Source: Burkholderiaceae bacterium
Lineage (GTDB): Bacteria > Pseudomonadota > Gammaproteobacteria > Burkholderiales > Burkholderiaceae_C
DNA: 64,000 bases
Direction of reading: 5' to 3'
Assembly: GCA_031253795.1 (NCBI GenBank)
Contig: JAIRVR010000003.1
Coordinates: 38,475 to 102,474 of the forward strand
Shown in pieces: positions 28,388 through 36,546 of the stretch. The notes under the pieces were generated by a model. That model had not been told where the DNA came from. It searched no databases and saw only the letters and a list, made by a program, of their open reading frames with translations. Every line of letters starts with the position of its first letter. The stretch's first letter is position 1. The translations under genes and the position numbers were made by a program.

Positions 28388-30843
28388 TCCACCACCGTGA
28401 GCTTGGCGATGGACAGCGCCAGCCACTTCGTGCCGTGGCGGCCGAAGCTGACCTGGGCACGCGCGTCATCGCCCGTGCCCTCCAGTGCCAGCACCTTGCC
28501 CTCCCCGAATTTATTGTGGAAGACCGCCATGCCCACGCGCAGGCCATGGCCGGGGCTGGCCTTTTGCGGCGGCACGGGCGGGCTGGTGAAGACTTCGCTG
28601 CGCCAGCCTTCGGCCTTGTTGCCAAAGCCCCCGCGGTCCCTGGACCCGTAGCCCCCGCTGGACGAGGGAGCGAAGCTGCCGAAGCCGCCCTGCCGCGGCG
28701 TGATCCACTTGAGCGCCGCATCGGGCAGTTCGTCGAAGAAGCGGCTCTTGACGTTGTAGCGCGTCTGCCCGTGCAGCAGCCGGGTCTGCGAATGGCTGAG
28801 GTACAGGCGCTTGCGCGCACGCGTGATCGCCACATAGGCCAGGCGGCGCTCTTCCTCCAGGCCTCCACGGTCCATCATGGCGTTCTCATGGGGGAACAGG
28901 CCCTCTTCCACCCCACCGATGAAGACGGCGTCGAATTCCAGTCCCTTGGAGGCGTGGACGGTCATCAGCTGGACGGCATCCTGGCCGGCCTGGGCCTGGT
29001 TGTCACCGGCCTCCAGCGCCGCATGGGTGAGAAAGGCCGCCAGCGGCGACAGCGTCTCGCCGGTGTCGGCGTCGACCAGGCCGGCGGCCGTGCCGGCCGG
29101 GGCCTTGAGTGGCTCGTCCACCAGGGGCAGCGAAGCATCCAGTCCCTGGCTGACCGGGCTCTGGGTCAGCGCCGGCGCAAGGGCATGCTCGTCCACGGGC
29201 AGGGCCACGGCATCGCGGCCGAAGCCTTCCTGGGTGACGAAGCTCTCGGCGGCGTTGACCAGTTCCTGCAGGTTCTCTATGCGGTCCGCGCCTTCCTTTT
29301 CATTGCGGTAGTGCTCGATCAGGCCGCTGTCCTCTTCCACGGCCTCGATGATCTCGCGCAAAGTCCGTCCCTGGGTGCGCTCGCGCAGCACGTCGATCTT
29401 GGCCACGAAGCCCGCCAGCTTGGCTCCGGGCGCGCCCGCCACGGCCGAGACCGCGTCATGCAGGGAGCAGCCCGCGGCACGCGCCGCGTCCTGCAGGGAC
29501 TCGATGCTGCGCGCGCCTATGCCACGCGGCGGAAAATTGACCACGCGCAGAAAGCTGGTGTCGTCGTGCGGGTTCTCCAGCAGGCGCAGATAGGCCAGCG
29601 CGTGCTTGATTTCGGCGCGCTCGAAAAAGCGCAGTCCGCCATAGACGCGATAGGACACGCCGGCATTGAACAGCTGGGACTCGATGACGCGGCTCTGGGC
29701 ATTGCTGCGGTAGAGCACGGCGATCTCCTGGCGCTGCCAGCCATCCTTTTTCACCAGTTGCTGGATTTCATCGACCATCCACTGGGCCTCGGCGATATCG
29801 GTGGGGGCCTCGTAGATGCGCACGGGCTCGCCCGGCCCCTGGTCGGTGCGCAGGTTCTTGCCCAGGCGCTGGCTGTTGTGGCTGATCAGCGCATTCGCGC
29901 AATCCAGGATGTTGCTGTAGGAACGGTAGTTCTGCTCCAGCTTGATCTGCCGGCGCACATCGAACTCCCGCACGAAATCCTGCATATTGCCCACGCGCGC
30001 GCCACGGAAGGCGTAGATGCTCTGGTCGTCGTCGCCCACGGCGATCACGCTGCCCGAGGCCTGCAGCCGGCCATCGACCACATCGCCCGCCAGCTGCTTG
30101 AGCCACTGGTACTGCAGCTTGTTCGTGTCCTGGAACTCATCGACCATGATGTGGCGAAAACGCCGCTGGTAGTGCGCGCGCAGCGCGGCATCATCGCGCA
30201 GCAGCTCGTAGGAGCGCAGCATGAGTTCGCCGAAATCGACCACGCCTTCGCGCTGGCATTGCTCTTCGTAGAGCTGGTAGATCTCCACCTTTTTGCGCGT
30301 GTCGGGGTCGGTGGCCACCACGTCGCCGGGACGCAGGCCCTCTTCCTTGCAGCCGGCAATGAAGTATTGCAGCTGCTTGGGAGGAAAGCGCTCGTCGTCC
30401 ACGCCGAACTGCTTGCACAGGCGCTTGACGGCCGACAGCTGGTCCTGGGTGTCCAGGATCTGGAAGGTCGACGACAGGCCCGCGGCCTGGTGGTGGGCCC
30501 GCAGCAGGCGGTTGCACAGGCCGTGGAAGGTGCCTATCCACATGCCGCGCACGTTGTAGGGCAGCATGGCCGACAGACGGGCCAGCATTTCCTTGGCGGC
30601 CTTGTTCGTGAAGGTCACGGCCAGGATGGCGCCCGGGGTGGCCTGGCCGGTCTGCAGCAGCCAGGCGATGCGCGTGGTCAGCACCCGCGTCTTGCCCGAG
30701 CCTGCGCCGGCCAGGATGAGCGCATGGCCGGCGGGCAGTGTCACGGCGGCAAGCTGCTCCGCATTGAGGTGGGCCAGCAGGGGGGAGGAAGAAGCGGATG
30801 GCGCGGCCCCGGACGCGCCATCGAGCAGATCGATCGGGAACAT
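28384..30843 (-). CDS. uvrD: UvrD/PcrA-type superfamily 1 DNA helicase
   Basis: ATP-dependent 3'-5' DNA helicase of repair and replication. The 819 residues carry SF1A motifs in order: Walker A AGAGSGKT, Ia TFTNKAAKEM, II VDEFQDTN, III VGDDDQSIYAFRGA, IV/V LMTVHASKGLEFDAVF and VI VAITRARKRLYL. The C-terminus (GMAVFHNKFGEGKVLALEG onward) is the Tudor-like tail typical of UvrD/PcrA. MFPIDLLDG was chosen as start; an upstream ATG nine codons earlier is possible. Translationally coupled to the Nudix gene. uvrD rather than rep is favoured by the C-terminal tail. Confidence 0.92.
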   Translation of the reverse strand: MFPIDLLDGASGAAPSASSSPLLAHLNAEQLAAVTLPAGHALILAGAGSGKTRVLTTRIAWLLQTGQATPGAILAVTFTNKAAKEMLARLSAMLPYNVRGMWIGTFHGLCNRLLRAHHQAAGLSSTFQILDTQDQLSAVKRLCKQFGVDDERFPPKQLQYFIAGCKEEGLRPGDVVATDPDTRKKVEIYQLYEEQCQREGVVDFGELMLRSYELLRDDAALRAHYQRRFRHIMVDEFQDTNKLQYQWLKQLAGDVVDGRLQASGSVIAVGDDDQSIYAFRGARVGNMQDFVREFDVRRQIKLEQNYRSYSNILDCANALISHNSQRLGKNLRTDQGPGEPVRIYEAPTDIAEAQWMVDEIQQLVKKDGWQRQEIAVLYRSNAQSRVIESQLFNAGVSYRVYGGLRFFERAEIKHALAYLRLLENPHDDTSFLRVVNFPPRGIGARSIESLQDAARAAGCSLHDAVSAVAGAPGAKLAGFVAKIDVLRERTQGRTLREIIEAVEEDSGLIEHYRNEKEGADRIENLQELVNAAESFVTQEGFGRDAVALPVDEHALAPALTQSPVSQGLDASLPLVDEPLKAPAGTAAGLVDADTGETLSPLAAFLTHAALEAGDNQAQAGQDAVQLMTVHASKGLEFDAVFIGGVEEGLFPHENAMMDRGGLEEERRLAYVAITRARKRLYLSHSQTRLLHGQTRYNVKSRFFDELPDAALKWITPRQGGFGSFAPSSSGGYGSRDRGGFGNKAEGWRSEVFTSPPVPPQKASPGHGLRVGMAVFHNKFGEGKVLALEGTGDDARAQVSFGRHGTKWLALSIAKLTVVE

Positions 30844-30971
30844 GCAGGCATTGTAGAAAGTGCTCCACACCCCAGTGCCGGCCGCGGCCTATTTCGGCAC
30901 GCCATGCGCCATAAGCCCATGCCTATAACCGCTATAACGACATGGTGCTGAACGCCGTCGGCCGGCGCGTA

Positions 30972-31015
30972 TAGAATCAATCACCGGGCCCAAGTTTCTT
31001 GCGGTCCGGTTTTTT
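30972..31015 (+). promoter_or_regulatory. Promoter-like -10 and leader terminator hairpin upstream of guaC
   Basis: TAGAAT at 30972-30977 could be a -10 box; no good -35 is seen. Immediately after comes ACCGGGCC-12 nt-GGTCCGGT (one G-T pair) followed by TTTTTT, an intrinsic-terminator shape about 125 bp before the guaC ATG. It may be a leader attenuator, or the end of an unseen short transcript. Confidence 0.45.
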
Positions 31016-31140
31016 GTGCCCGGGCCATCGCCGCCCTGGCGACGCGGCCTGCCCGCGCGCCCGCAAGACCGGTCTCCAAGCCAAGCGCCCCATCGCGGAG
31101 GAATGTTCCTGCCGCGACCTTCAATGGAGCTTGGAATCAA

Positions 31141-32118
31141 ATGGAAATCTTCGACTACGACAACATCCTGCTGCTGCCGCGCAAGTGCCGCGTGGAAAGC
31201 CGTTCGGAATGTGATGCCAGCGTGGAGCTGGGCGGTCGGTCGTTCCGCATCCCGGCCGTGCCGGCCAACATGAAGACGGTGGTGGACGAAAACATCTGCA
31301 CCTGGCTGGCCCAGAACGGCTACTTCTACGTCATGCACCGCTTCGACCTGGACAACGTGCAGTTCGTGCGCGACATGCAGGCCAAGGGTTGCTTCGCCTC
31401 GATCTCGCTGGGCGTGAAGCAGCCCGACTACGAGACCGTGGACCGCTTCGTGGCCGAAGGCCTGTGCCCCGAATACATCACCATCGACATTGCCCACGGC
31501 CATGCCGACAGCGTGAAGAACATGATCGGCTATCTCAAGGACAAGCTGCCGAAGGCCTTCGTGATCGCAGGCAATGTGGGCACGCCCGAGGCCGTGATCG
31601 ACCTCGAGAACTGGGGTGCGGACGCCACCAAGGTCGGCATCGGCCCCGGAAAGGTCTGCATCACCAAGCTCAAGACAGGCTTCGGCACCGGCGGCTGGCA
31701 GCTGTCGGCGCTCAAGTGGTGCGCACGCGTGGCCACCAAGCCCATCATCGCCGACGGGGGCATACGCAGCCATGGCGATATCGCCAAGAGCGTGCGCTTC
31801 GGTGCCACCATGGTGATGATCGGCTCGCTGTTCGCCGGCCATGAGGAATCGCCGGGCCAGACCGTGGAAGAGGACGGCCAGCGCTTCAAGGAGTACTACG
31901 GCTCGGCCTCGGACTTCAACAAGGGCGAGTACAAGCACGTCGAGGGCAAGCGCATCCTCGAGCCCGTCAAGGGCCATCTGGCCGACACCCTGATCGAGAT
32001 GGAGCAGGACGTGCAAAGCTCGATCAGCTACGCTGGCGGCAAGAAGCTGATGGACATCCGCAAGGTCAACTACGTCATCCTGGGCGGCGACAATGCGGGC
32101 GAGCATCTGCTGATGTAA
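31141..32118 (+). CDS. guaC: GMP reductase
   Basis: NADPH-dependent reductase turning GMP into IMP and ammonia in purine salvage. The 325-residue length, the catalytic-loop cysteine (Cys173 in [15 protein letters not shown]) and [11 protein letters not shown] place it in the guaC/IMPDH family. It resembles the Bacillus-type GuaC (about 326 residues), without the CBS domains of IMP dehydrogenase. It has a 130-nt leader with a terminator-shaped hairpin and ends at a strong terminator, so it is monocistronic. Confidence 0.93.
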   Translation: MEIFDYDNILLLPRKCRVESRSECDASVELGGRSFRIPAVPANMKTVVDENICTWLAQNGYFYVMHRFDLDNVQFVRDMQAKGCFASISLGVKQPDYETVDRFVAEGLCPEYITIDIAHGHADSVKNMIGYLKDKLPKAFVIAGNVGTPEAVIDLENWGADATKVGIGPGKVCITKLKTGFGTGGWQLSALKWCARVATKPIIADGGIRSHGDIAKSVRFGATMVMIGSLFAGHEESPGQTVEEDGQRFKEYYGSASDFNKGEYKHVEGKRILEPVKGHLADTLIEMEQDVQSSISYAGGKKLMDIRKVNYVILGGDNAGEHLLM

Positions 32119-32136
32119 GCACGCTGCGCACCCTGC

Positions 32137-32165
32137 AAAAAAGGCGGCCTGGCCGCCTTTTTTTT
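32137..32165 (+). terminator. Intrinsic terminator after guaC
   Basis: AAAAAAGGCGGC-CTG-GCCGCC followed by TTTTTTTT; the A-run on the other side makes it potentially bidirectional. Confidence 0.93.
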
Positions 32166-32202
32166 CGCCGCCGGCCGCGGCCCACAAGCACAAGGAAGAG
32201 AC

Positions 32203-33096
32203 ATGAACAACACCCCCTCCCCGCGTCTGCGCATTGCCGTGCTGGGCACCGGCATGATGGGCCTGCCCATGGCGCGCCGCCTGGCCCAGGCGGGCCACGA
32301 AGTCCATGTCTGGAACCGCACGCGGGCCAAGGCCGAGCCGCTGTCCAGCGACGGCGCCGTGGTGCACGATGAAGCGGCCGAGGCCGTGCGCGGCATGGAC
32401 TTCGTGCTGAGCCTGCTGGAAAACGGCAGCGTGGTCGCCGAGGTACTGTTCGAGCAGGACGTGGCCCAGTCCATGGCCGCGGGCAGCCTGTTCATCGACA
32501 TGGCTTCGATACAGCCGGCCGAGGCGCGCGAGCATGCCCGGCGCCTGCACACCCTCGGTCTGCGCCACCTGGATGCCCCGGTATCGGGCGGCACCCTGGG
32601 AGCCGAGGCCGGCAGCCTGGCCATCATGGCCGGAGGCGACGCCGCCGACTTCACGCAGGCCCTGCCCCTTTTCGCCCACCTGGGCCGCGCCACCCTGGTG
32701 GGTCCGCATGGTGCGGGACAGTTGGCCAAGCTCGCCAACCAGATGATCGTGGGCATCACCATCGGCGCCGTGGCCGAGGCCCTGCTGCTGGCCGAACGCG
32801 GTGGCGCCGATCCGGCCAAGGTGCGAGAGGCCATCGCGGGCGGCTTTGCCGACAGCCGCATCCTGCAGGTCCATGGCGAGCGCATGGTGCGGCGCGACTT
32901 CGCCCCCCGCGGCCGCATGGCCGTGCAGCTCAAGGACATGCGCAATGCGTTGGCCACGGCCCAGGCACTGGGCTTCGAGGCCCCGGTGACGGCCTTGTTC
33001 GAGCAGCTCTACGCCCACGGAGTGGAGCAGGGCCTGGGCGATCTGGACCAGAGCGGCCTGTTCGTGGAGCTGGCGCGGCGCAACGCCATGGACTAA
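32203..33096 (+). CDS. NAD(P)-dependent oxidoreductase, 3-hydroxyisobutyrate dehydrogenase family
   Basis: Beta-hydroxyacid dehydrogenase of 297 residues. The N-terminal Rossmann motif is VLGTGMMGLPMARRL, followed by HVWNRTRAKAEPL. The substrate-binding signature DAPVSGGTLGAEAG and the catalytic lysine in KLANQMIVG are present, so the enzyme should be active. Family members act on 3-hydroxyisobutyrate, tartronate semialdehyde, gamma-hydroxybutyrate or imines; the sequence alone does not decide. The ribosome site AAGGAAGAG is good. It lies between the guaC terminator and the tRNA genes and appears to be a single-gene unit. Confidence 0.9.
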   Translation: MNNTPSPRLRIAVLGTGMMGLPMARRLAQAGHEVHVWNRTRAKAEPLSSDGAVVHDEAAEAVRGMDFVLSLLENGSVVAEVLFEQDVAQSMAAGSLFIDMASIQPAEAREHARRLHTLGLRHLDAPVSGGTLGAEAGSLAIMAGGDAADFTQALPLFAHLGRATLVGPHGAGQLAKLANQMIVGITIGAVAEALLLAERGGADPAKVREAIAGGFADSRILQVHGERMVRRDFAPRGRMAVQLKDMRNALATAQALGFEAPVTALFEQLYAHGVEQGLGDLDQSGLFVELARRNAMD

Positions 33097-33175
33097 AAAA
33101 TTCGCGCTGCTTTCCTGCAGGCATGCAAAAAATGACGCATAATTGCGGTCTCGTTTGCACAGCAGGCGACTGAGG

Positions 33176-33251
33176 GGGCTCTTAGCTCAGCTGGTAGAGC
33201 AGCGGACTCTTAATCCGTTGGTCGAGTGTTCGAATCACTCAGGGCCCACCA
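33176..33251 (+). tRNA. tRNA-Lys (anticodon CTT), copy 1
   Basis: A 76-nt cloverleaf with acceptor GGGCTCT/AGGGCCC (one G-T pair), D-stem GCTC/GAGC, anticodon stem GCGGA/TCCGT enclosing loop CTCTTAA (anticodon CTT), T-loop TTCGAAT and an encoded CCA. It reads AAG codons. First of three identical copies. A CATAAT at 33138-33143 may be the -10 box of the array. Confidence 0.97.
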
Positions 33252-33305
33252 AATTCCCTCAAGACGGACAAGTCGTCCGGATTGAACCCATCGGAATATC
33301 CGAGG

Positions 33306-33381
33306 GGGCTCTTAGCTCAGCTGGTAGAGCAGCGGACTCTTAATCCGTTGGTCGAGTGTTCGAATCACTCAGGGCCCACCA
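33306..33381 (+). tRNA. tRNA-Lys (anticodon CTT), copy 2
   Basis: Identical in sequence to copy 1, with encoded CCA, and separated from it by a 54-bp spacer. It has no promoter of its own that I can see and is probably cut from a shared precursor. Confidence 0.97.
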
Positions 33382-33430
33382 CCATTTTTCAGCCTGGACC
33401 TTCCAGGCCGATCCGTCGGAAAACTCCAAG

Positions 33431-33506
33431 GGGCTCTTAGCTCAGCTGGTAGAGCAGCGGACTCTTAATCCGTTGGTCGAGTGTTCGAATCACTCAGGGC
33501 CCACCA
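33431..33506 (+). tRNA. tRNA-Lys (anticodon CTT), copy 3
   Basis: Identical to copies 1 and 2, 49 bp after copy 2, and followed within 10 bp by an intrinsic terminator that probably ends the precursor transcript. Confidence 0.97.
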
Positions 33507-33515
33507 TTTTTCGAG

Positions 33516-33549
33516 AAAGCACCGTGCAGCATCTGCCCGGTGCTTTTTT
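33516..33549 (+). terminator. Intrinsic terminator of the tRNA-Lys array
   Basis: AAAGCACCG-13 nt-CGGTGCTTT continuing into a run of T. The 9-bp stem sits directly after the third tRNA. Confidence 0.88.
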
Positions 33550-33723
33550 CTTGGTGCGGCGAAACGCCGGCACTCCATCCGCCGCGGCCGCGTTTTTTCG
33601 CGGCCCCGGCCGACCCCAGGCGGGCCGCCAAGCCGCTACAGTGTCAACCTGCCGCAGCCCAGCAAAAGCGCGCGGCCCGATCGCGCCACGCCCCTTCCGG
33701 GGAGCGCACAACCGCCTGCCTCC

Positions 33724-34956
33724 ATGCCGAACAACGCCTCCACGCCCTGGAAGGGCCCGCTCTGGGCCCTGGCCGTCCTGCTTGCCATCCTGGGCATGCT
33801 GGGGCCGTTTTCCATCGACACCTATATCCCCGCCTTTTCGGGCATTGCGCGCGCACTCGATGCCACGCCGCTGCAAATGCAGCAGACGCTGTCAGCCTAC
33901 CTGTTCGGCTTTGCCTTCATGAACCTGTTCCACGGCGCCATGGCCGACAGCTTCGGCCGGCGGCCCGTGGTGCTCTGGGGCCTGGCCGTGTTCACCGTGG
34001 CCTCGGCCGGCTGCGCGCTGTCGCAGAGCATCACCCAGCTGGTACTGTTCCGCGCACTGCAAGGCCTGTCCACAGGGGCCGGCATCGTGGTGTCACGCGC
34101 CGTGGTGCGCGACCTGTTCCCGCCAGCCCAGGCCCAGCGGGTCATGGCCCAGATCACCATCTTCTTCGGCATCGCCCCCGCACTGGCACCCGTGATCGGC
34201 GGCTGGCTGTTCGTGCACCTGGGCTGGGCTGCCGTGTTCTGGTTCCTGACCCTGGTGGGCGTGGTGCTGTGGACCATCAACTGGCGCTTTCTGCCCGAGT
34301 CCCTGCCCGTCGAACTGCGCCAGCCATTCCGCTTCAAGCCGCTGATGCAGGGCTACAAGCTGCTGTGCAGCGACCCGCGCTTCATGCTGCTGGCCTTTGC
34401 CAGCGGCGTCCCCTTCAACGGCATGTTCCTGTACGTACTGTCGGCGCCGGCCTTTCTCGGCGATCTGCTGCATCTGCAGCCACAGCAGTTCTTCTGGTTC
34501 TTCGTGATCTCGATCTCGGGCATCATGGGTGGCGCCTGGGTCAGCGGGCGACTGGCCGGCCGCATACCGCCCAAGCGCCAGATACGCCACGGCTTTCTGA
34601 TCATGTTCCTGGTCTCCATCGCCAACCTGATCGCCAACCTGATATGGCCGGCCCACGTGAGCTGGGCCCTGATCCCCGTAGGCATCTTCGCTTTCGGCTG
34701 GGCCATGATGGTGCCGGTGGTCACGCTGCTGGTGCTCGACATCCATCCCGAGCGCCGCGGCCTGGCCTCGTCGCTGCAGGCCGTGGTGGGATCGACGGCC
34801 AACGGCATTGTGGCAGGCATGATCGCGCCCCTGGTCATGCATTCCACCGTGCTGCTGGCCCTGGGCTCGATCAGCATGATGATGATCGGCCTGCTCTCCT
34901 GGATCTACCTGCACCACCGCTGGCCCGAGATAGGCCGCCACGCATCGGACAGCTGA
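33724..34956 (+). CDS. Bcr/CflA-family multidrug efflux MFS transporter
   Basis: Major-facilitator permease of 410 residues with about 12 membrane helices. Family marks are the SIDTYIPAFSGIARALDATP start (aspartate in helix 1), MADSFGRRPVVLWGL as the MFS loop 2-3 motif, and VVRDLFPPAQAQRVMAQI. These match Bcr/CflA drug/H+ antiporters that export antibiotics or metabolites. The start MPNNASTPWK was chosen because conserved sequence begins just after; upstream open sequence runs into the tRNA. The substrate is unknown. It is convergent with the diguanylate cyclase gene, 19 bp away. Confidence 0.9.
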   Translation: MPNNASTPWKGPLWALAVLLAILGMLGPFSIDTYIPAFSGIARALDATPLQMQQTLSAYLFGFAFMNLFHGAMADSFGRRPVVLWGLAVFTVASAGCALSQSITQLVLFRALQGLSTGAGIVVSRAVVRDLFPPAQAQRVMAQITIFFGIAPALAPVIGGWLFVHLGWAAVFWFLTLVGVVLWTINWRFLPESLPVELRQPFRFKPLMQGYKLLCSDPRFMLLAFASGVPFNGMFLYVLSAPAFLGDLLHLQPQQFFWFFVISISGIMGGAWVSGRLAGRIPPKRQIRHGFLIMFLVSIANLIANLIWPAHVSWALIPVGIFAFGWAMMVPVVTLLVLDIHPERRGLASSLQAVVGSTANGIVAGMIAPLVMHSTVLLALGSISMMMIGLLSWIYLHHRWPEIGRHASDS

Positions 34957-34975
34957 GCACCGGCCCGGCGTGCGC

Positions 34976-36433
34976 CTAGCGCCCGCCCAGCATCTTTTCC
35001 TTGTAGTAGCGCGCCTTTTCCGCATACATGACCTGGTCCGCGCGCGAAACCGCCGCCTCGACCTGGCTGCCCGATTCGCAGCAGGCCACGCCCATGGACA
35101 GGCTGACGGGCTGGCCCGGGTAGAACTGGTTGTTGAGCTCCAGCAGGGAGACGATGCGCTCCTTGACGGCCTCGGCACCGCGCTCATCCGAAGCCGGCAG
35201 CAGCACCATGAACTCGTCGCCGCCTATGCGCGCTGCACAGGCCGGCGCATCCACGGCCTTGGCCAGCACCTCACCCACGCGGCGCAGCATGTCATCTCCG
35301 GCCGCATGGCCATGCTCGTCATTGGCCTCCTTCAGGCCATTCATGTCGATGGCGATCACGGCCAGCGGCCAGGGGCCCTTGCGCGCCAGGCGGTTGAGCT
35401 CCTCGATGTAGAAGGCCCGGTTGCGCAGCTGTGTCAACACATCGTGCTTGCCCAGATATTCGAGGTAGGCCTCGGCCTTTTTGCGCGCCGTGATGTCCAC
35501 CAGGGACAGCAGGACCAGCCCCCAGTCGTCGGCATGGCCATCGAGCACGGCCAGCTGCATGTGGATGTGCAGCACATCGCCCGAAAGCGCATAGTTCACG
35601 ACCTCGCGATGCTGGACCAGCTTGCCGCTCCACAGATCCTGCAGCTGGTCCGAAAAGGAGTCGATCATCTCGTCGCGGAACACGCGGCCCAGCCGGCTCA
35701 GCAGCTGGAGCTTGTCGGTGGCGCCAAACATGCGCAGGGTCTGGCGGTTGACGTCCACGACACGGATTTCCTGCATGCAGCGCGACACGAACTCGGGATG
35801 CACCTTGAGAAAGGTGGTGAAGTCGCTGATGCCCTGTGCCCGCACATCGTCAAGCAGGCGCTTGATGGCACTGAAGTCCTCGACCCACAGCGACACGGGC
35901 GAGTATTCGAACAGGTCGCGCGCATATTGCTCGCTGCGGCGCAGCTTGCGGGCGCCACGCTCTTCGGCCGTGACATCCTCGAGGGACACCAGGACGCTGT
36001 CCCAGCTCTCCTCGTGGCCCGGCAGGATGCGGCCGCGGATCTGCACATCCAGGCGCTGGCCATCCAGCGTGTAGTTGACCGTGCGGTTGGCAAAGCTCAG
36101 CGAACCCTCCCAGAGCTCGAGCAGCTCGAGCTCCAGCCCGGCCAGCATGTCGTCGCGAAATACCTGGCCCAGGCTGGCCAGCAGGGTGGCCTGGTCGGGC
36201 GCCACGAACAAATGCAGGGTGCGCTGGTTGACGCGCACCACCCGGAGCACGGCACTGCACTGCCGCAAGGCCTCGGGGTGGGCCGCGAAATGGGCTCGCA
36301 GATCTTCCACACCCTCGGCCCGCCACTGCAGGAAAAGTCGCTTGAGCGCGCTGTAGTCCTCCAGCCATAGCGAGACTGGCGCCAGCTCGAACATGTGTTC
36401 GTAATCCAGGCCGGATGCGATCAAAGACTCCAC
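34976..36433 (-). CDS. Diguanylate cyclase with tandem duplicated PAS-like sensor modules
   Basis: Makes the second messenger cyclic di-GMP. The GGDEF domain (about residues 325-485) has the intact motif RIGGDEFMVLLP at 402-413 and no RxxD inhibitory site at the expected upstream place, so product inhibition may be absent. Two sensor modules precede it, about 15-158 and 175-319, with a period of 160 residues and clear internal identity (PVSLWLEDYSALKRL against PVSLWVEDFSAIKRL), each ending in a PAS-type LVSLEDVTAEE / LLSLVDITARK segment. No membrane helix, so it is cytosolic. The GTG start is supported by GGAGG eight bases upstream. Its signal is unknown. Confidence 0.9.
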   Translation of the reverse strand: MESLIASGLDYEHMFELAPVSLWLEDYSALKRLFLQWRAEGVEDLRAHFAAHPEALRQCSAVLRVVRVNQRTLHLFVAPDQATLLASLGQVFRDDMLAGLELELLELWEGSLSFANRTVNYTLDGQRLDVQIRGRILPGHEESWDSVLVSLEDVTAEERGARKLRRSEQYARDLFEYSPVSLWVEDFSAIKRLLDDVRAQGISDFTTFLKVHPEFVSRCMQEIRVVDVNRQTLRMFGATDKLQLLSRLGRVFRDEMIDSFSDQLQDLWSGKLVQHREVVNYALSGDVLHIHMQLAVLDGHADDWGLVLLSLVDITARKKAEAYLEYLGKHDVLTQLRNRAFYIEELNRLARKGPWPLAVIAIDMNGLKEANDEHGHAAGDDMLRRVGEVLAKAVDAPACAARIGGDEFMVLLPASDERGAEAVKERIVSLLELNNQFYPGQPVSLSMGVACCESGSQVEAAVSRADQVMYAEKARYYKEKMLGGR

Positions 36434-36492
36434 AGGGCACCTCCGCGCCGAAATTATGGCCGCCGCATCCGCCTCCGGGCACCATGCGGGCC

Positions 36493-36522
36493 AAAAAAAA
36501 CCGACCTCCGCAAGGAGGCCGG
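36493..36522 (-). terminator. Intrinsic terminator after the DEAD-box helicase gene
   Basis: On the minus strand CCGGCCTCC-TTGC-GGAGGTCGG (one G-T pair) followed by TTTTTTTT. It sits 25-55 bp after the helicase stop. Confidence 0.9.
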
Positions 36523-36546
36523 CTCGTGTGTCACGCCATGGCGCGA

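Noticed and set aside
33176..33506. Regularly spaced repeats with 54- and 49-bp spacers resembling a CRISPR array
   Set aside because: The repeats are 76-nt tRNA-Lys genes with full cloverleaf and CCA ends.
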